Shown here: positions 16,801 through 25,100 of the stretch, one piece after another
Numbering within the stretch: position 1 is the first letter of the stretch
Layout of the letters: the number at the start of each line of letters is the position of its first letter
Assembly: GCF_018860755.1 (NCBI RefSeq)
Contig: NZ_JAHKPW010000037.1
Location: 1 to 48,439 of the forward strand
DNA: 48,439 nt
Origin: Colwellia sp. D2M02
Lineage (GTDB): Bacteria > Pseudomonadota > Gammaproteobacteria > Enterobacterales > Alteromonadaceae
Direction of reading: 5' to 3'
Program-made: the position numbers and the translations under genes
The notes under the pieces: model-generated
Told to the model about the DNA's origin: nothing
Databases searched by the model: none
The model's input: only the letters and a program-made list of their open reading frames with translations

Positions 16801-19347
16801 GTTAAACAAGCTCTGGAAAACATACAAACAGCGCAAGGTAATATTGACGCGGTATTTTATCTGCATGCTAATACCGAAATTACCGCAATTGAATACCCGC
16901 AAAGTGCAAAACAGGGCTTAATGCTTGCTTTTGTTTTGGCGAAGCTTTGTCATGTAAAGGGAGCGACTACCACCCGTGCTAGTTTTGTTGTGGTAACACA
17001 TCAAGGAGGAAGCTTAGGTTTTTCAAATGATGACTTTAAAGCTCATGAACAAAGTGATTTAGTACAAGCGGGGTTAAATGGTTTAGTAAAAACCTTGTCC
17101 CATGAATGGCCAACGGTTTTCTGTCGTCTTATTGATTTACCTCTAGTAAGTGCCTCATCAACAAAAGTTAGTGCAGCGAAAGCAGCAAGTTATATTTACG
17201 ATGAGTTTTTAGATGCAGATGCCTCGTTGATTGAAGTAGGCTATAACAGCACATTATCAACCAGTATTAATCGCGTGACATTAGTGGCACAAACCACTAA
17301 TAGCTATAATCTTGAAGCGGGTAATCGTATTGATAACAACGCCGTTTTTTTAGTGAGTGGTGGCGCCAAAGGTGTTACTGCGCATTGTGTCATTGAATTA
17401 GCTAAGCAATATCAAGCGAGCTTTATTTTACTTGGGCGATCTGCTTATGAAACGAGCGAAGCAACCTGGGCGCAAGGGGTTAACGATGAAGCTGAGCTGA
17501 AAAAGTCAGCGATGCAAGCGCTAATTGCTCAAGGTGAAAAGCCAACGCCAGTGAAAGTGAGTCAACTTACTAGCGCGGTATTAGCTAATCGTGAAATTGC
17601 TCAAACACTTGATGCTATTACTGCTGCTGGCGGCAAAGCACATTATGTTGCGGCTGATGTAACTAATGCCAAAAGCGTTAATAATGCCGTTGCGCCTCTA
17701 GTAAAAACCTTGGGTGACATTAGCGGTATTATTCACGGAGCAGGGGTTTTAGCCGATAAGTTTATTGAACAAAAAACCTTAAGTGAATTTAACCGTGTTT
17801 ACCGTACTAAAATTGATGGTTTACTGTCGTTACTATCGTGTGTTGATCAACGTCAACTTAAACATTTAGTACTGTTTTCATCGGCTGCTGGTTTTTACGG
17901 AAACCCAGGACAGTCTGACTACGCCATTGCTAATGAAATTTTGAATAAAACCGCGTACCGTTTTAAAGCATTACACCCTCAAAGCCAAGTATTAAGCTTT
18001 AACTGGGGACCTTGGGATGGTGGTATGGTTACCTCAGAGTTAAAGCGCATGTTTAATGACCGTGGTGTTTATATTATTCCACTAGATGCTGGCGCGCAGC
18101 TATTAGTGAGTGAATTAGGCGCTAATAGTAATCGTTGTCCGCAAATTTTAGTTGGTAACGACCTTTCTAAAGATAGCACTAAAACGACTGAAAATGAGCA
18201 AGGTGCGCAGGTAAAAAAGCCGCAAGTTAGTCGCTTATCAAACCGTGTTATTAAAACACTACAAGTGACTAACAATGCTTTTTTAGTCGATCACACCATA
18301 GGAAATGATCAAGTACTACCCACCGTGTGTGCCTTAGCGTGGATGAGTGAAGCCTGTCAGGCAAGTTACCAAGGTTATTACTATCAAGGCAGTAGTGATT
18401 ATAAGCTTTTTAAAGGCGTTACCTTTGATGAGGCGACAATTGCGCTTGCTCAGGCTGTTGATTTTATTATTGAGATGAACGCTCAAGAGCAAAATAATAA
18501 CCACTTACAGGTAGAGGTCACGATATCGAGTAAGGTTATTGATGAGCAGGACAATGAAAAAACGATTTATCATTACGGCGCAAAAATTCACTTAGCGCCA
18601 GCTAGCCAAGTAAAGCAAGCAATTACTGAAATGACGCTTACTGATCAGCAGCGCCTTTTAGTTGATGAACTAAATAGTGATGCAGCTAAGCAAACAGTTG
18701 CAGCGACTAACGCAACTGACCAAGCACAAGCCTTGTATAACAATGGTACTTTATTTCACGGAGAAAGCTTACAAGGCATTCGTGCGATATTGCATTGTGA
18801 TGACACTAGCTTATTACTTGCTTGTCAGGTTGCTGAATTAGCTCAGGTTAAACAAGGTGATTTTCCATTAAGCGCAAATAAAGACAGTGACGTGCATAAT
18901 GTTTTTGCCAATGATTTGGTTTATCAAGCGATGCTAGTTTGGGTAAAACAGCAGTTAGGTTTAGGCAGTTTGCCATCAAGTACGCAGCAGTGGACGGTTT
19001 ATCGTCAAGTTGCATTAAATGAGCGTTTTTATTTACTACTCAATGTTGTTAAAGCCACAGGTAGTAAATCTACTAGTAAAGCTGCCAGTAAACGTGGCTC
19101 TTTGGTGGCCGATATTCAATTGTTCAGCGAAGATTACCAATTACTGGCTGACGTTAAATCAGCAAAAGTTACCGCAAGTGCAACTTTAAATAACGTATTT
19201 TTACCTGAAAATACGTTAAGTAAAAGCCAAGCGACAACAAAGGTACAAGCTAGCTCAAGTCTCAAAGAACATGCACAAGAGAATGTACAAGAAAGTGCAC
19301 AAGAGAGCGCAAAGGGAACAGCAAAAGATAAAGCTGAACTAGTGTAA
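10831..19347 (+). CDS. pfaA: PUFA synthase subunit PfaA (KS-MAT-6xACP-KR-DH-like)
   Basis: A 2838-residue multidomain synthase. The ketosynthase (about 30-490) has Cys230 in DAACAGS, His365 in EAHGTGT and His405. The malonyl-CoA transacylase (about 605-920) has Ser704 in GHSFGE. A Lys/Glu/Val-rich linker (995-1035) follows. Six acyl carrier domains have DSIKR serines at 1287, 1395, 1499, 1618, 1732 and 1836, joined by Ala/Ser/Thr/Pro linkers. The ketoreductase (about 2160-2400) has a GGAKG nucleotide motif and Tyr2364. A C-terminal dehydratase-like hotdog region (about 2470-2730) has His2488 in VDHTIG. It condenses malonyl units in EPA/DHA synthesis. GGAG lies 6 bp before the ATG. ACP number is known to scale PUFA output in Shewanella. 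The product (EPA or DHA) cannot be told from PfaA. Confidence 0.97.
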   Translation: MANKNTSHENAQEHNDEQHAQLNSRLQECPIAVVGMASMFADAKNLDEYWDNIFESVDAIKDVPSDRWAIEDYYNSDPKVADKTYCKRGGFLPDIDFDPMEFGLPPNILELTDIAQLLSLVVAREVLNDAGIGDGSGYDRDKVGITLGVGGGQKQISPLTSRLQGPVLEKVLKASGVDSDDRAMIIEKFQKAYISWEENSFPGMLGNVIAGRIANRFDFGGTNCVVDAACAGSLAAIKLAISDLLEYRSEVMISGGVCCDNSPFMYMSFSKTPAFTTNNDIRPFDVDSKGMMIGEGIGMMAFKRLEDAERDGDKIYAVLKGIGTSSDGRFKSIYAPRPDGQAKALKRAYEDAGFEPKSCGLIEAHGTGTKAGDAAEFSGLMKHFSQNNDGKQHIALGSVKSQIGHTKAAAGAAGMIKAVLALHHKVLPPTLHIDQPNPALDIENSPLYLNSETRPWMPRADGLPRRAGISSFGFGGTNYHMVLEEYQPTAQGQYRLTNVAQTIVMVGNDESSLKDHLRQWQEKLTVNVDEQPYMFNALVTQNTLTTPANDYARCGFTAKNATEALAMISAALTQLDKQAGSEQWSLPHGIYYRKSAITANDKVVALFSGQGSQYVNMGRELACNFPSVMQAASDMDNEFTAAQLSQLSPVTYPIPAFTNDARKAQEEALRLTQYAQPAIGCFSVGLYKTFTNAGFKADFTAGHSFGELTALWAAGVVNDKDYMMLARSRGQAMAAPVGDNAKDFDAGTMVAVVGNPDAVANDIKDIADVSIANYNSNNQVVVAGVSAQIALASTILKDKGYKVVPLPVSAAFHTPLVGHAQKPFAKAIDSAKFNKPTMPVFANGTGKAHSNKAADIKKALKNHILESVHFNKEIDNLYDAGGRIFIEFGPKNVLTKLVENILSDKDDVVAIAVNGNAKKSADLQLRQAAVQLCVLGLSLNEIDPYSAVKRPLTPPKMSALAMKLNGASYVSEKTKKQFSDALSDGRTIKQAIATPIEKPVEKVVTKEVEKIVEKVVEKIVYVDVNGNIIDESQIDKQSTNTHSANSHSVNKAVDATDLAVSIERSVAQFVEHQQQLLSVHEQYMQGPKEYAQTVDKVLSAVAQSEGESQLSESLDRTLGMYHQFQSETLRVHEQYLNSQNDTMALLLNNASASSNVATSTTESSSAANTGLASSNTSAISQKTVPESKAPASIAPESIAPQNIAPKSVAASVSAVNAVATMSTSVSAPANTQTQVAAALAPQTVVEPSLDLELINNVMLTVVADKTGYPTEMLELGMDMEADLGIDSIKRVEILGAVQDEINDLPELNPEDLAQLRTLGEIVDYMQSKVSVAAQPQSTTLHLVETSAEATHSVATTLNLDHIQSVMMAVVADKTGYPTEMLELGMDMEADLGIDSIKRVEILGAVQDEITDLPELNPEDLAQLRTLGEIVSYMQSKVSVAAPASTPIASTATSTANLAPAIDLDHIQSVMMTVVADKTGYPTEMLELGMDMEADLGIDSIKRVEILGAVQDEITDLPELNPEDLAQLRTLGEIVSYMQSKVSVAAPASTSIVSTSIANTSIDSTPIASTSTLAANLAPAIDLAHIQAVMMTVVADKTGYPTEMLELAMDMEADLGIDSIKRVEILGAVQDEITDLPELNPEDLAQLRTLGEIVSYMQSKVSVAAPDSTSIANTSIDSTPIASTATSTANLAPAIDLDHIQSVMMTVVADKTGYPTEMLELGMDMEADLGIDSIKRVEILGAVQDEITDLPELNPEDLAQLRTLGEIVSYMQSKVSVAAPASTSIASTSSLTANSTPAIDLDHIQAVMMTVVADKTGYPTEMLELAMDMEADLGIDSIKRVEILGAVQDEITDLPELNPEDLAQLRTLGEIVSYIQSRVTNNNPPPTEPTPPTSNKSLSAIEQAPSAIVAIKSLPSVTKIVPAVGGNALIVDDGSGVAIPLSEQLIADGFKVNVLQPAWIKSQTNKPFNNQVNVVELVNASDDNVEIDETGVKQALENIQTAQGNIDAVFYLHANTEITAIEYPQSAKQGLMLAFVLAKLCHVKGATTTRASFVVVTHQGGSLGFSNDDFKAHEQSDLVQAGLNGLVKTLSHEWPTVFCRLIDLPLVSASSTKVSAAKAASYIYDEFLDADASLIEVGYNSTLSTSINRVTLVAQTTNSYNLEAGNRIDNNAVFLVSGGAKGVTAHCVIELAKQYQASFILLGRSAYETSEATWAQGVNDEAELKKSAMQALIAQGEKPTPVKVSQLTSAVLANREIAQTLDAITAAGGKAHYVAADVTNAKSVNNAVAPLVKTLGDISGIIHGAGVLADKFIEQKTLSEFNRVYRTKIDGLLSLLSCVDQRQLKHLVLFSSAAGFYGNPGQSDYAIANEILNKTAYRFKALHPQSQVLSFNWGPWDGGMVTSELKRMFNDRGVYIIPLDAGAQLLVSELGANSNRCPQILVGNDLSKDSTKTTENEQGAQVKKPQVSRLSNRVIKTLQVTNNAFLVDHTIGNDQVLPTVCALAWMSEACQASYQGYYYQGSSDYKLFKGVTFDEATIALAQAVDFIIEMNAQEQNNNHLQVEVTISSKVIDEQDNEKTIYHYGAKIHLAPASQVKQAITEMTLTDQQRLLVDELNSDAAKQTVAATNATDQAQALYNNGTLFHGESLQGIRAILHCDDTSLLLACQVAELAQVKQGDFPLSANKDSDVHNVFANDLVYQAMLVWVKQQLGLGSLPSSTQQWTVYRQVALNERFYLLLNVVKATGSKSTSKAASKRGSLVADIQLFSEDYQLLADVKSAKVTASATLNNVFLPENTLSKSQATTKVQASSSLKEHAQENVQESAQESAKGTAKDKAELV
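14560..16470 (+). repeat. Six tandem ACP-coding repeats inside pfaA
   Basis: Six nearly identical coding repeats, with spacing between successive phosphopantetheine serines of 108, 104, 119, 114 and 104 codons. Copies 3 and 5 share one set of variants (HIQSVMMTVV, CCCACT, LGMDM), and copies 4 and 6 share another (HIQAVMMTVV, CCTACT, LAMDM). This alternation suggests duplication of a two-ACP unit. Confidence 0.9.
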
Positions 19348-19362
19348 TGATAGATAATTTTA

Positions 19363-22107
19363 ATGATAGATAACAGACTCGCCATTATTGGCATCGACAG
19401 CCACTTTGGTCAGTATGAAAATATTGATCAAGTGGCGCGAGCACTTTATTTAGCGAAAGTGGAAAACACCACAGAGCAGAATCATACCGCTTTTAATCTT
19501 GGTGAGCATAACCTTGCTAAGTACGTTGCAAAGTCAGTTGAACGTATGATTGCGCCTTGTCACTTTCCTGCAAATAACGTTGCTAATATTGAAGAGCAAT
19601 TAGTCACCATTGTTGTTTGTGAAAGCCCTGCTTGTGAAACTGCTGTTGATGAATGTATTACAGCTCAGCGTTTAAACAGCTTTACCGAAAAAGCAGCAAC
19701 GGCAAACTCTATATCCGTTGTTAGTGAGCTTGCTCAAGCATTAACCTTAAGTGCAACCTTAATTGAGCAAGGTAAAATAGTGGCCTTAGTTGGTATTAAT
19801 TTTAATGTTAATGTTAATCAAACCATTAACGAAAAAATATCAACTAATACGGTCAGTTTCGATAGCCACTTTAACGGATATCAAACAACGAGTGGTTTAG
19901 CAGCAGTTTTACTTTGTAGTGAAAGATTAGCAATAACGGAAAAGTTCGCGATTTATAGTTGGATAAATGGTATTAAAAGCCTTATCAGTAAGGCTGTATC
20001 CGCAAATGATATTAATCAAATAGCTGAGCAAGCGTTAAAGCAATCAGGGGTAACAACAAGCAATATTGGCTTACTTGAAAGCTCAGCTTTAGCCCAGCAA
20101 GATTTAAGAAATGCAGAGTTACAAGGCTTGTGTCAGCTTTATTGTGGTGGTGATGACCAAAACGCATTGTCTACTGTATTCTCTACTGCAATGACTTCTG
20201 CGCGAAGTATTGTTGGGGAAGGGGCTGGTTTTTCACAAGTGCTGGGTTTAGTCCGCACCGTTATTGCATTGCAACAACGTTATATTCCCGCTATTAGTGA
20301 TTGGCAATCACCACTTGATACGCAATTACCATGGTTTGAGCAATCTAGCTTTTATTTAGCAACTGAGGCGCGCCCTTGGTACCCTAATGTTAATGGAGAT
20401 TGCCATAGTGCGGCATACAGTTGTTTAACCGAGCACAGTTATTGTCATCTTATTTTAACGGAACATAGCCTTGCATTCGAAGCCGATGTTGCAGTTGATG
20501 TCGTCGCTGATAAGTTCCCATTAGCCGACGTGAGAAAAAATGGTTTTATCGCCAGCAGCCCAATGAAATTAATTTTGGTTTGTGGTGAGAGCCAACAGGT
20601 ATTAACCCAAAATTTACAGCAGGTAACAACGCAAGTTGCTAATTTAGCCAAGGCCTCGTTAACGTTCTCACCAAGCGCTGAACTCACTTTATTAGCTAAA
20701 CAGCAATACCAGTATTTTTTACAATGTAACGCAGCAGAGCAAAATAAAGTATTCACGATAGCGTTACTTTGTGAGTCTATACCTGAGTTACAAAAAGAGC
20801 TTAGCTTAGCGCAATTAGGTATTGAAAATGCTTTTGAAAGTGGTATTGATTGGAAAACACCTAAAGGCAGTTATTTTAGCGCTCAGCCGGTTACTCAGTC
20901 TGTTATTCAGTCACCTACTCAACATAGCCGCGTAAATAGTACTGTGCCTTTGGGAGCAAATAACCGTAAAGGTGATACTAGTCAGGTAGGCAATAATATT
21001 GCCTTTATTTACCCTGGCATTGGCGCAACGTATGTCGGTTTAGGACGTGATTTATTTCACTTGTTTCCTGAAATATACCAAAGCGTTGCCGCACTAGCCG
21101 ATGATATTAGTAGTAGTTTAAAAGATAGATTACTTAATCCTCGAACGATTATTCGGCCAACATTTAATGAATTAAAACAGCTTGATATTCAATTACGTGG
21201 CAGTTTAGCGGATATTGCTGAGGCTGGTGTTGGTTTTGCTTGTGTATTCACCCAAATATTTGAGCGCGTTTTTAAGGTCAAGGCTGATTTTGCTACCGGC
21301 TATTCTATGGGTGAAGTTAGTATGTATGCTGCGTTAGGCTGTTGGCAGCAACCTGGTTTAATGAGTGCGCGCTTAGCACAATCAAGCACTTTCAATCATA
21401 AACTTTGTGGTGAATTATCAACGTTACGTGAATGTTGGGATTTATCAAATGATGAAATAGCCCAGCAACCCTTATGGGAAACTTACACTATAAAAGCGAC
21501 TTTAGCTGAGTTTGAGCAAGCGAATGTCGGCGAAAAGCGAGTTTACTGCACCATAGTGAATACTCCTGATAGTTTACTGGTTGGCGGCTTTCCGCAAGAT
21601 TGCTTACGGGTGATTAAAAATTTGGGTGTTAGAGCCATGCCATTAACCATGGCAAATGCTATTCATAGTGCCCCAGCAAAAGCCGAATATGATGCCATGG
21701 TTGAACTCTATACTATGGCGGTTAATCCACGTATTGCCACCAGAATGTACTCGAGCTCATGTTATTTACCAGTACCGCAATTTAGTGGCAGCATTGCTAA
21801 CTCAATTGCCAAATGTTTATGTGAGCAGGTCGACTTTCCACGCTTAGTGAATACCTTGTATGAACAAGGCAGCAGAGTATTTATTGAAATGGGGCCAGGG
21901 CGATCATTATCGAGTTGGGTCGATAAAATTTTACCTCATGGTAGTCATCCGCATTTATCCGTTCCTGTTAACGCCAAAGGAACCCGTGATGAAGTCACCT
22001 ATTTTAGAGCATTAGCGAAATTACTTAGCCATGGCGTTAGTGTTGATCTTGAGAGTGTTTTTAATGGTTCAATGATCATTAATCATAAAAACCCACACCA
22101 AAATTGA
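19363..22107 (+). CDS. pfaB: PUFA synthase subunit PfaB (KS-like + acyltransferase)
   Basis: A 914-residue protein. The N-terminal half (about 1-370) has ketosynthase-like folding (LAIIGIDSHFG; later VGEGAGFSQVLGLV) but no DxxCxxS active-site cysteine or GHTK histidine, so it is probably non-catalytic. The C-terminal half is an acyltransferase (about 545-890): IAFIYPGIGATYVGLGRDLF, nucleophile Ser648 in GYSMGE, and a downstream HSAPAK histidine. PfaB is thought to influence whether EPA or DHA is made. The gene starts 16 bp after pfaA stops, with a poor ribosome-binding site, which suggests translational coupling. Confidence 0.94.
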   Translation: MIDNRLAIIGIDSHFGQYENIDQVARALYLAKVENTTEQNHTAFNLGEHNLAKYVAKSVERMIAPCHFPANNVANIEEQLVTIVVCESPACETAVDECITAQRLNSFTEKAATANSISVVSELAQALTLSATLIEQGKIVALVGINFNVNVNQTINEKISTNTVSFDSHFNGYQTTSGLAAVLLCSERLAITEKFAIYSWINGIKSLISKAVSANDINQIAEQALKQSGVTTSNIGLLESSALAQQDLRNAELQGLCQLYCGGDDQNALSTVFSTAMTSARSIVGEGAGFSQVLGLVRTVIALQQRYIPAISDWQSPLDTQLPWFEQSSFYLATEARPWYPNVNGDCHSAAYSCLTEHSYCHLILTEHSLAFEADVAVDVVADKFPLADVRKNGFIASSPMKLILVCGESQQVLTQNLQQVTTQVANLAKASLTFSPSAELTLLAKQQYQYFLQCNAAEQNKVFTIALLCESIPELQKELSLAQLGIENAFESGIDWKTPKGSYFSAQPVTQSVIQSPTQHSRVNSTVPLGANNRKGDTSQVGNNIAFIYPGIGATYVGLGRDLFHLFPEIYQSVAALADDISSSLKDRLLNPRTIIRPTFNELKQLDIQLRGSLADIAEAGVGFACVFTQIFERVFKVKADFATGYSMGEVSMYAALGCWQQPGLMSARLAQSSTFNHKLCGELSTLRECWDLSNDEIAQQPLWETYTIKATLAEFEQANVGEKRVYCTIVNTPDSLLVGGFPQDCLRVIKNLGVRAMPLTMANAIHSAPAKAEYDAMVELYTMAVNPRIATRMYSSSCYLPVPQFSGSIANSIAKCLCEQVDFPRLVNTLYEQGSRVFIEMGPGRSLSSWVDKILPHGSHPHLSVPVNAKGTRDEVTYFRALAKLLSHGVSVDLESVFNGSMIINHKNPHQN

Positions 22108-22169
22108 ATGTAATTAAATAACTGATTGATTAAAAACATAAAAATTAACCTATGTTAAAGAGAGAATTC

Positions 22170-25100
22170 ATGGAAAACATTGCCGTTGTCGGTATCGCAA
22201 ATTTATTTCCCGGATCATCACAGCCCGATGAATTTTGGCAACAATTACTTAACAAGCAAGACTGTCGCTCAAAAGCGAGTCATGCTCAAATGGGCGTTGA
22301 TCCTGATAAATATACCGGTAAAAAAGGAGACACCGATAAGTTTTATTGTGTGCATGGCGGTTATATTCGAGACTTTAACTTTAATGCCACAGCTTTTGTA
22401 ACTGATGCACAGGGCAAAGCGTTAAGTAATGGTTTAACTGCTGAGTATTTAACGCAACTAGATGATTTAAATCAATGGGCATTATATGTTACTGAGCAAG
22501 CTCTTAGTGATGCAGGATATTGGCGCTCAACGGCACTAGAAAACTGTGGGGTGATTTTAGGTAATTTATCGTTTCCAACTAAATCATCAAACCATTTGTT
22601 TCTCCCTTTATACCATCAAGTGGTTGAAAATAGTCTTAAAGAAATCATCAATCAAGACTTACAGTTATCAACATTTTCAACCGATACTGCCAATGTTAAT
22701 ACCAGTTTAAATCAGGCTCCACATGCTGATAATGCACTGGTAGCTGGTTATCCTGCGGCGCTACTTGCGAAAGCTGCTGGTTTAGGCGGAGCACATTTTG
22801 CACTTGATGCGGCTTGTGCATCCAGTTGTTACTCGGTAAAACTGGCATGTGATTATTTGCATACTGGTAAGGCTGACATGATGCTCGCAGGTGCAGTGTC
22901 GGGCGCCGATCCTATGTTTGTGAATATGGGATTTTCAATATTCCAAGCATACCCTGAAAACAACGTGCACGCGCCATTTGATAAAAATTCACAAGGGCTT
23001 TTTGCCGGTGAAGGCGCTGGTATGATGGTGCTAAAACGTCATAGTGATGCGGTGCGAGACGGTGATAAAATTCACGCTATCATTAAAGGTGGTGCGTTAT
23101 CTAACGATGGTAAAGGCGAGTTTGTGTTAAGCCCTAATACTAAGGGACAAGTACTCGTTTACGAACGTGCTTATGAAAATGCAGACGTTAACCCTGCCGA
23201 TGTTGACTACATTGAGTGCCATGCCACGGGTACCCCTAAAGGGGATAAAGTTGAGCTTGGCTCGATGGAAACCTTTTTTAGTCGTTATCACAACAAACCG
23301 CTGTTAGGCTCTGTTAAATCAAACTTAGGTCACTTACTTACCGCCGCAGGTATGCCGGGGATGACTAAAGCGATCCGCGCCTTAAATGAAAAAATTATTC
23401 CGCCGACCATTAATTTAACCGATCCTATTCGCTCTAAGCAGGAATATTTAACGGCAGCGCAAATGCCAACACAAACCGTTAATTGGCCCGTTGCCAATAG
23501 CGCTGCCAGTGCAACTAAACCACGTATTGCTGGCGTTAGTGTTTTTGGTTTTGGCGGCGCTAATGCACATATTGTATTACAAGAGCAGAGTGATACGCTT
23601 GATAATGCAGCTAGCACTCAAAACCAGGTGAATGCTCAAGAGCCATTGGCTATCATCGGAATGGATGCTCATTTTGGCCATGCTGAAAACTTAAGTGCTT
23701 TTTTGCAGTTACTCTCCAATCAAGGTAATACCTTTACAAAGCTACCCGTTAAGCGCTGGAAAGGCATTGAGCAAGATAGCAGTGTGATGAATGCATTAGG
23801 GTTAGCACATGCACCCAAAGGTGGCTATGTGGAGCAGTTTGATATTGATTTTTTACGCTTTAAAGTGCCGCCAAACGAGCAAGACTGTTTGATTCCACAG
23901 CAATTAATGATGATGAAAGTGGCTGATAATGCTGCTAAAGATGCTGGCCTAAAAGAGGGTAGCAATGTTGCGGTTTTAGTCGCTATGGGTATTGAGCTTG
24001 AGCTGCATCAATATCGCGGTCGCGTTAATTTGGCGACTCAAATTGAAACTAGCTTGCTTGAGCAAGGCGTCACGTTAACTGACAAACAACGTAATACCTT
24101 AATCAATATTGCTAAAGATGGCGTTGCTTCAGCTGCACAGTTAAATCAATACACCAGTTTTATTGGCAATATTATGGCGTCGCGTATCTCGGCGTTATGG
24201 GATTTTTCAGGGCCAGCAATTACGCTCTCAGCAGAAGAAAACTCGGTGTACCGTTGTGTTGAGTTGGCGCAAAGCTTATTTCAAACCAGTGATGTTGAAG
24301 CTGTTATTATTGCTGCGGTCGATTTAGCAGGCTCAGTTGAAAATATTACCTTACGTCAACATTACGCAGAGGTTTCGTTGAGCGCTGATGGCAATACTGA
24401 TAGCCATCAATGGAAAGTTGGTGAAGGTGCGGGTGCCTTAGTTGTTGTTCCTCACTCAAAAGTTAGCTGTAGTGCCATGGGCGAGCACAGTGTTTATGCA
24501 CAAATTGACAGTAACTGCTTTGCTAATTATCAGGGTAAAGTCAGCGCTGATGTTATTAACACTGCGGCGAAAAAAGCGTTAAATAGCGCAGGTATTAGTG
24601 CTGAGCAAGTGAGCGAAGTAGAAGCGCATGGCAGTGGTTTTATTGATGAAGATATTGCCGAACAACACGCTTTACCAAGTATTTACCCGTCAGTGAGTCA
24701 GCAGCAAAAAATTAGCTCGGTAAAAAATACTATCGGGCACACTTTTAATGCATCAGGCATGGCCAGTATTATTAAATCTGCGTTGCGATTAAATGCTCAG
24801 TCCAATAAAAATAATAAAACTTATATTGCGATTAATGGCTTAGGTAAAGATGAAAGCTGTGCACATTTGATTTTATCGTCAAGTGGAGATCAGCACCAAA
24901 GTGCGCCAAGTCAAATAACGAAAAAGCGTCCAGAGCTCATTAAAACAATTACCTTGGGCGGCGATAGTATTCGTCAATTAATACATCAACAAAGTCATAA
25001 CGAGCATATAGCCGAAATTAAACAGGCATATAGCCATGTTAATGCGAAGCACGGCATTAGCGCGCCTATTGCGTTAGCTAATTTAGTGCCGCAGCGTTTA

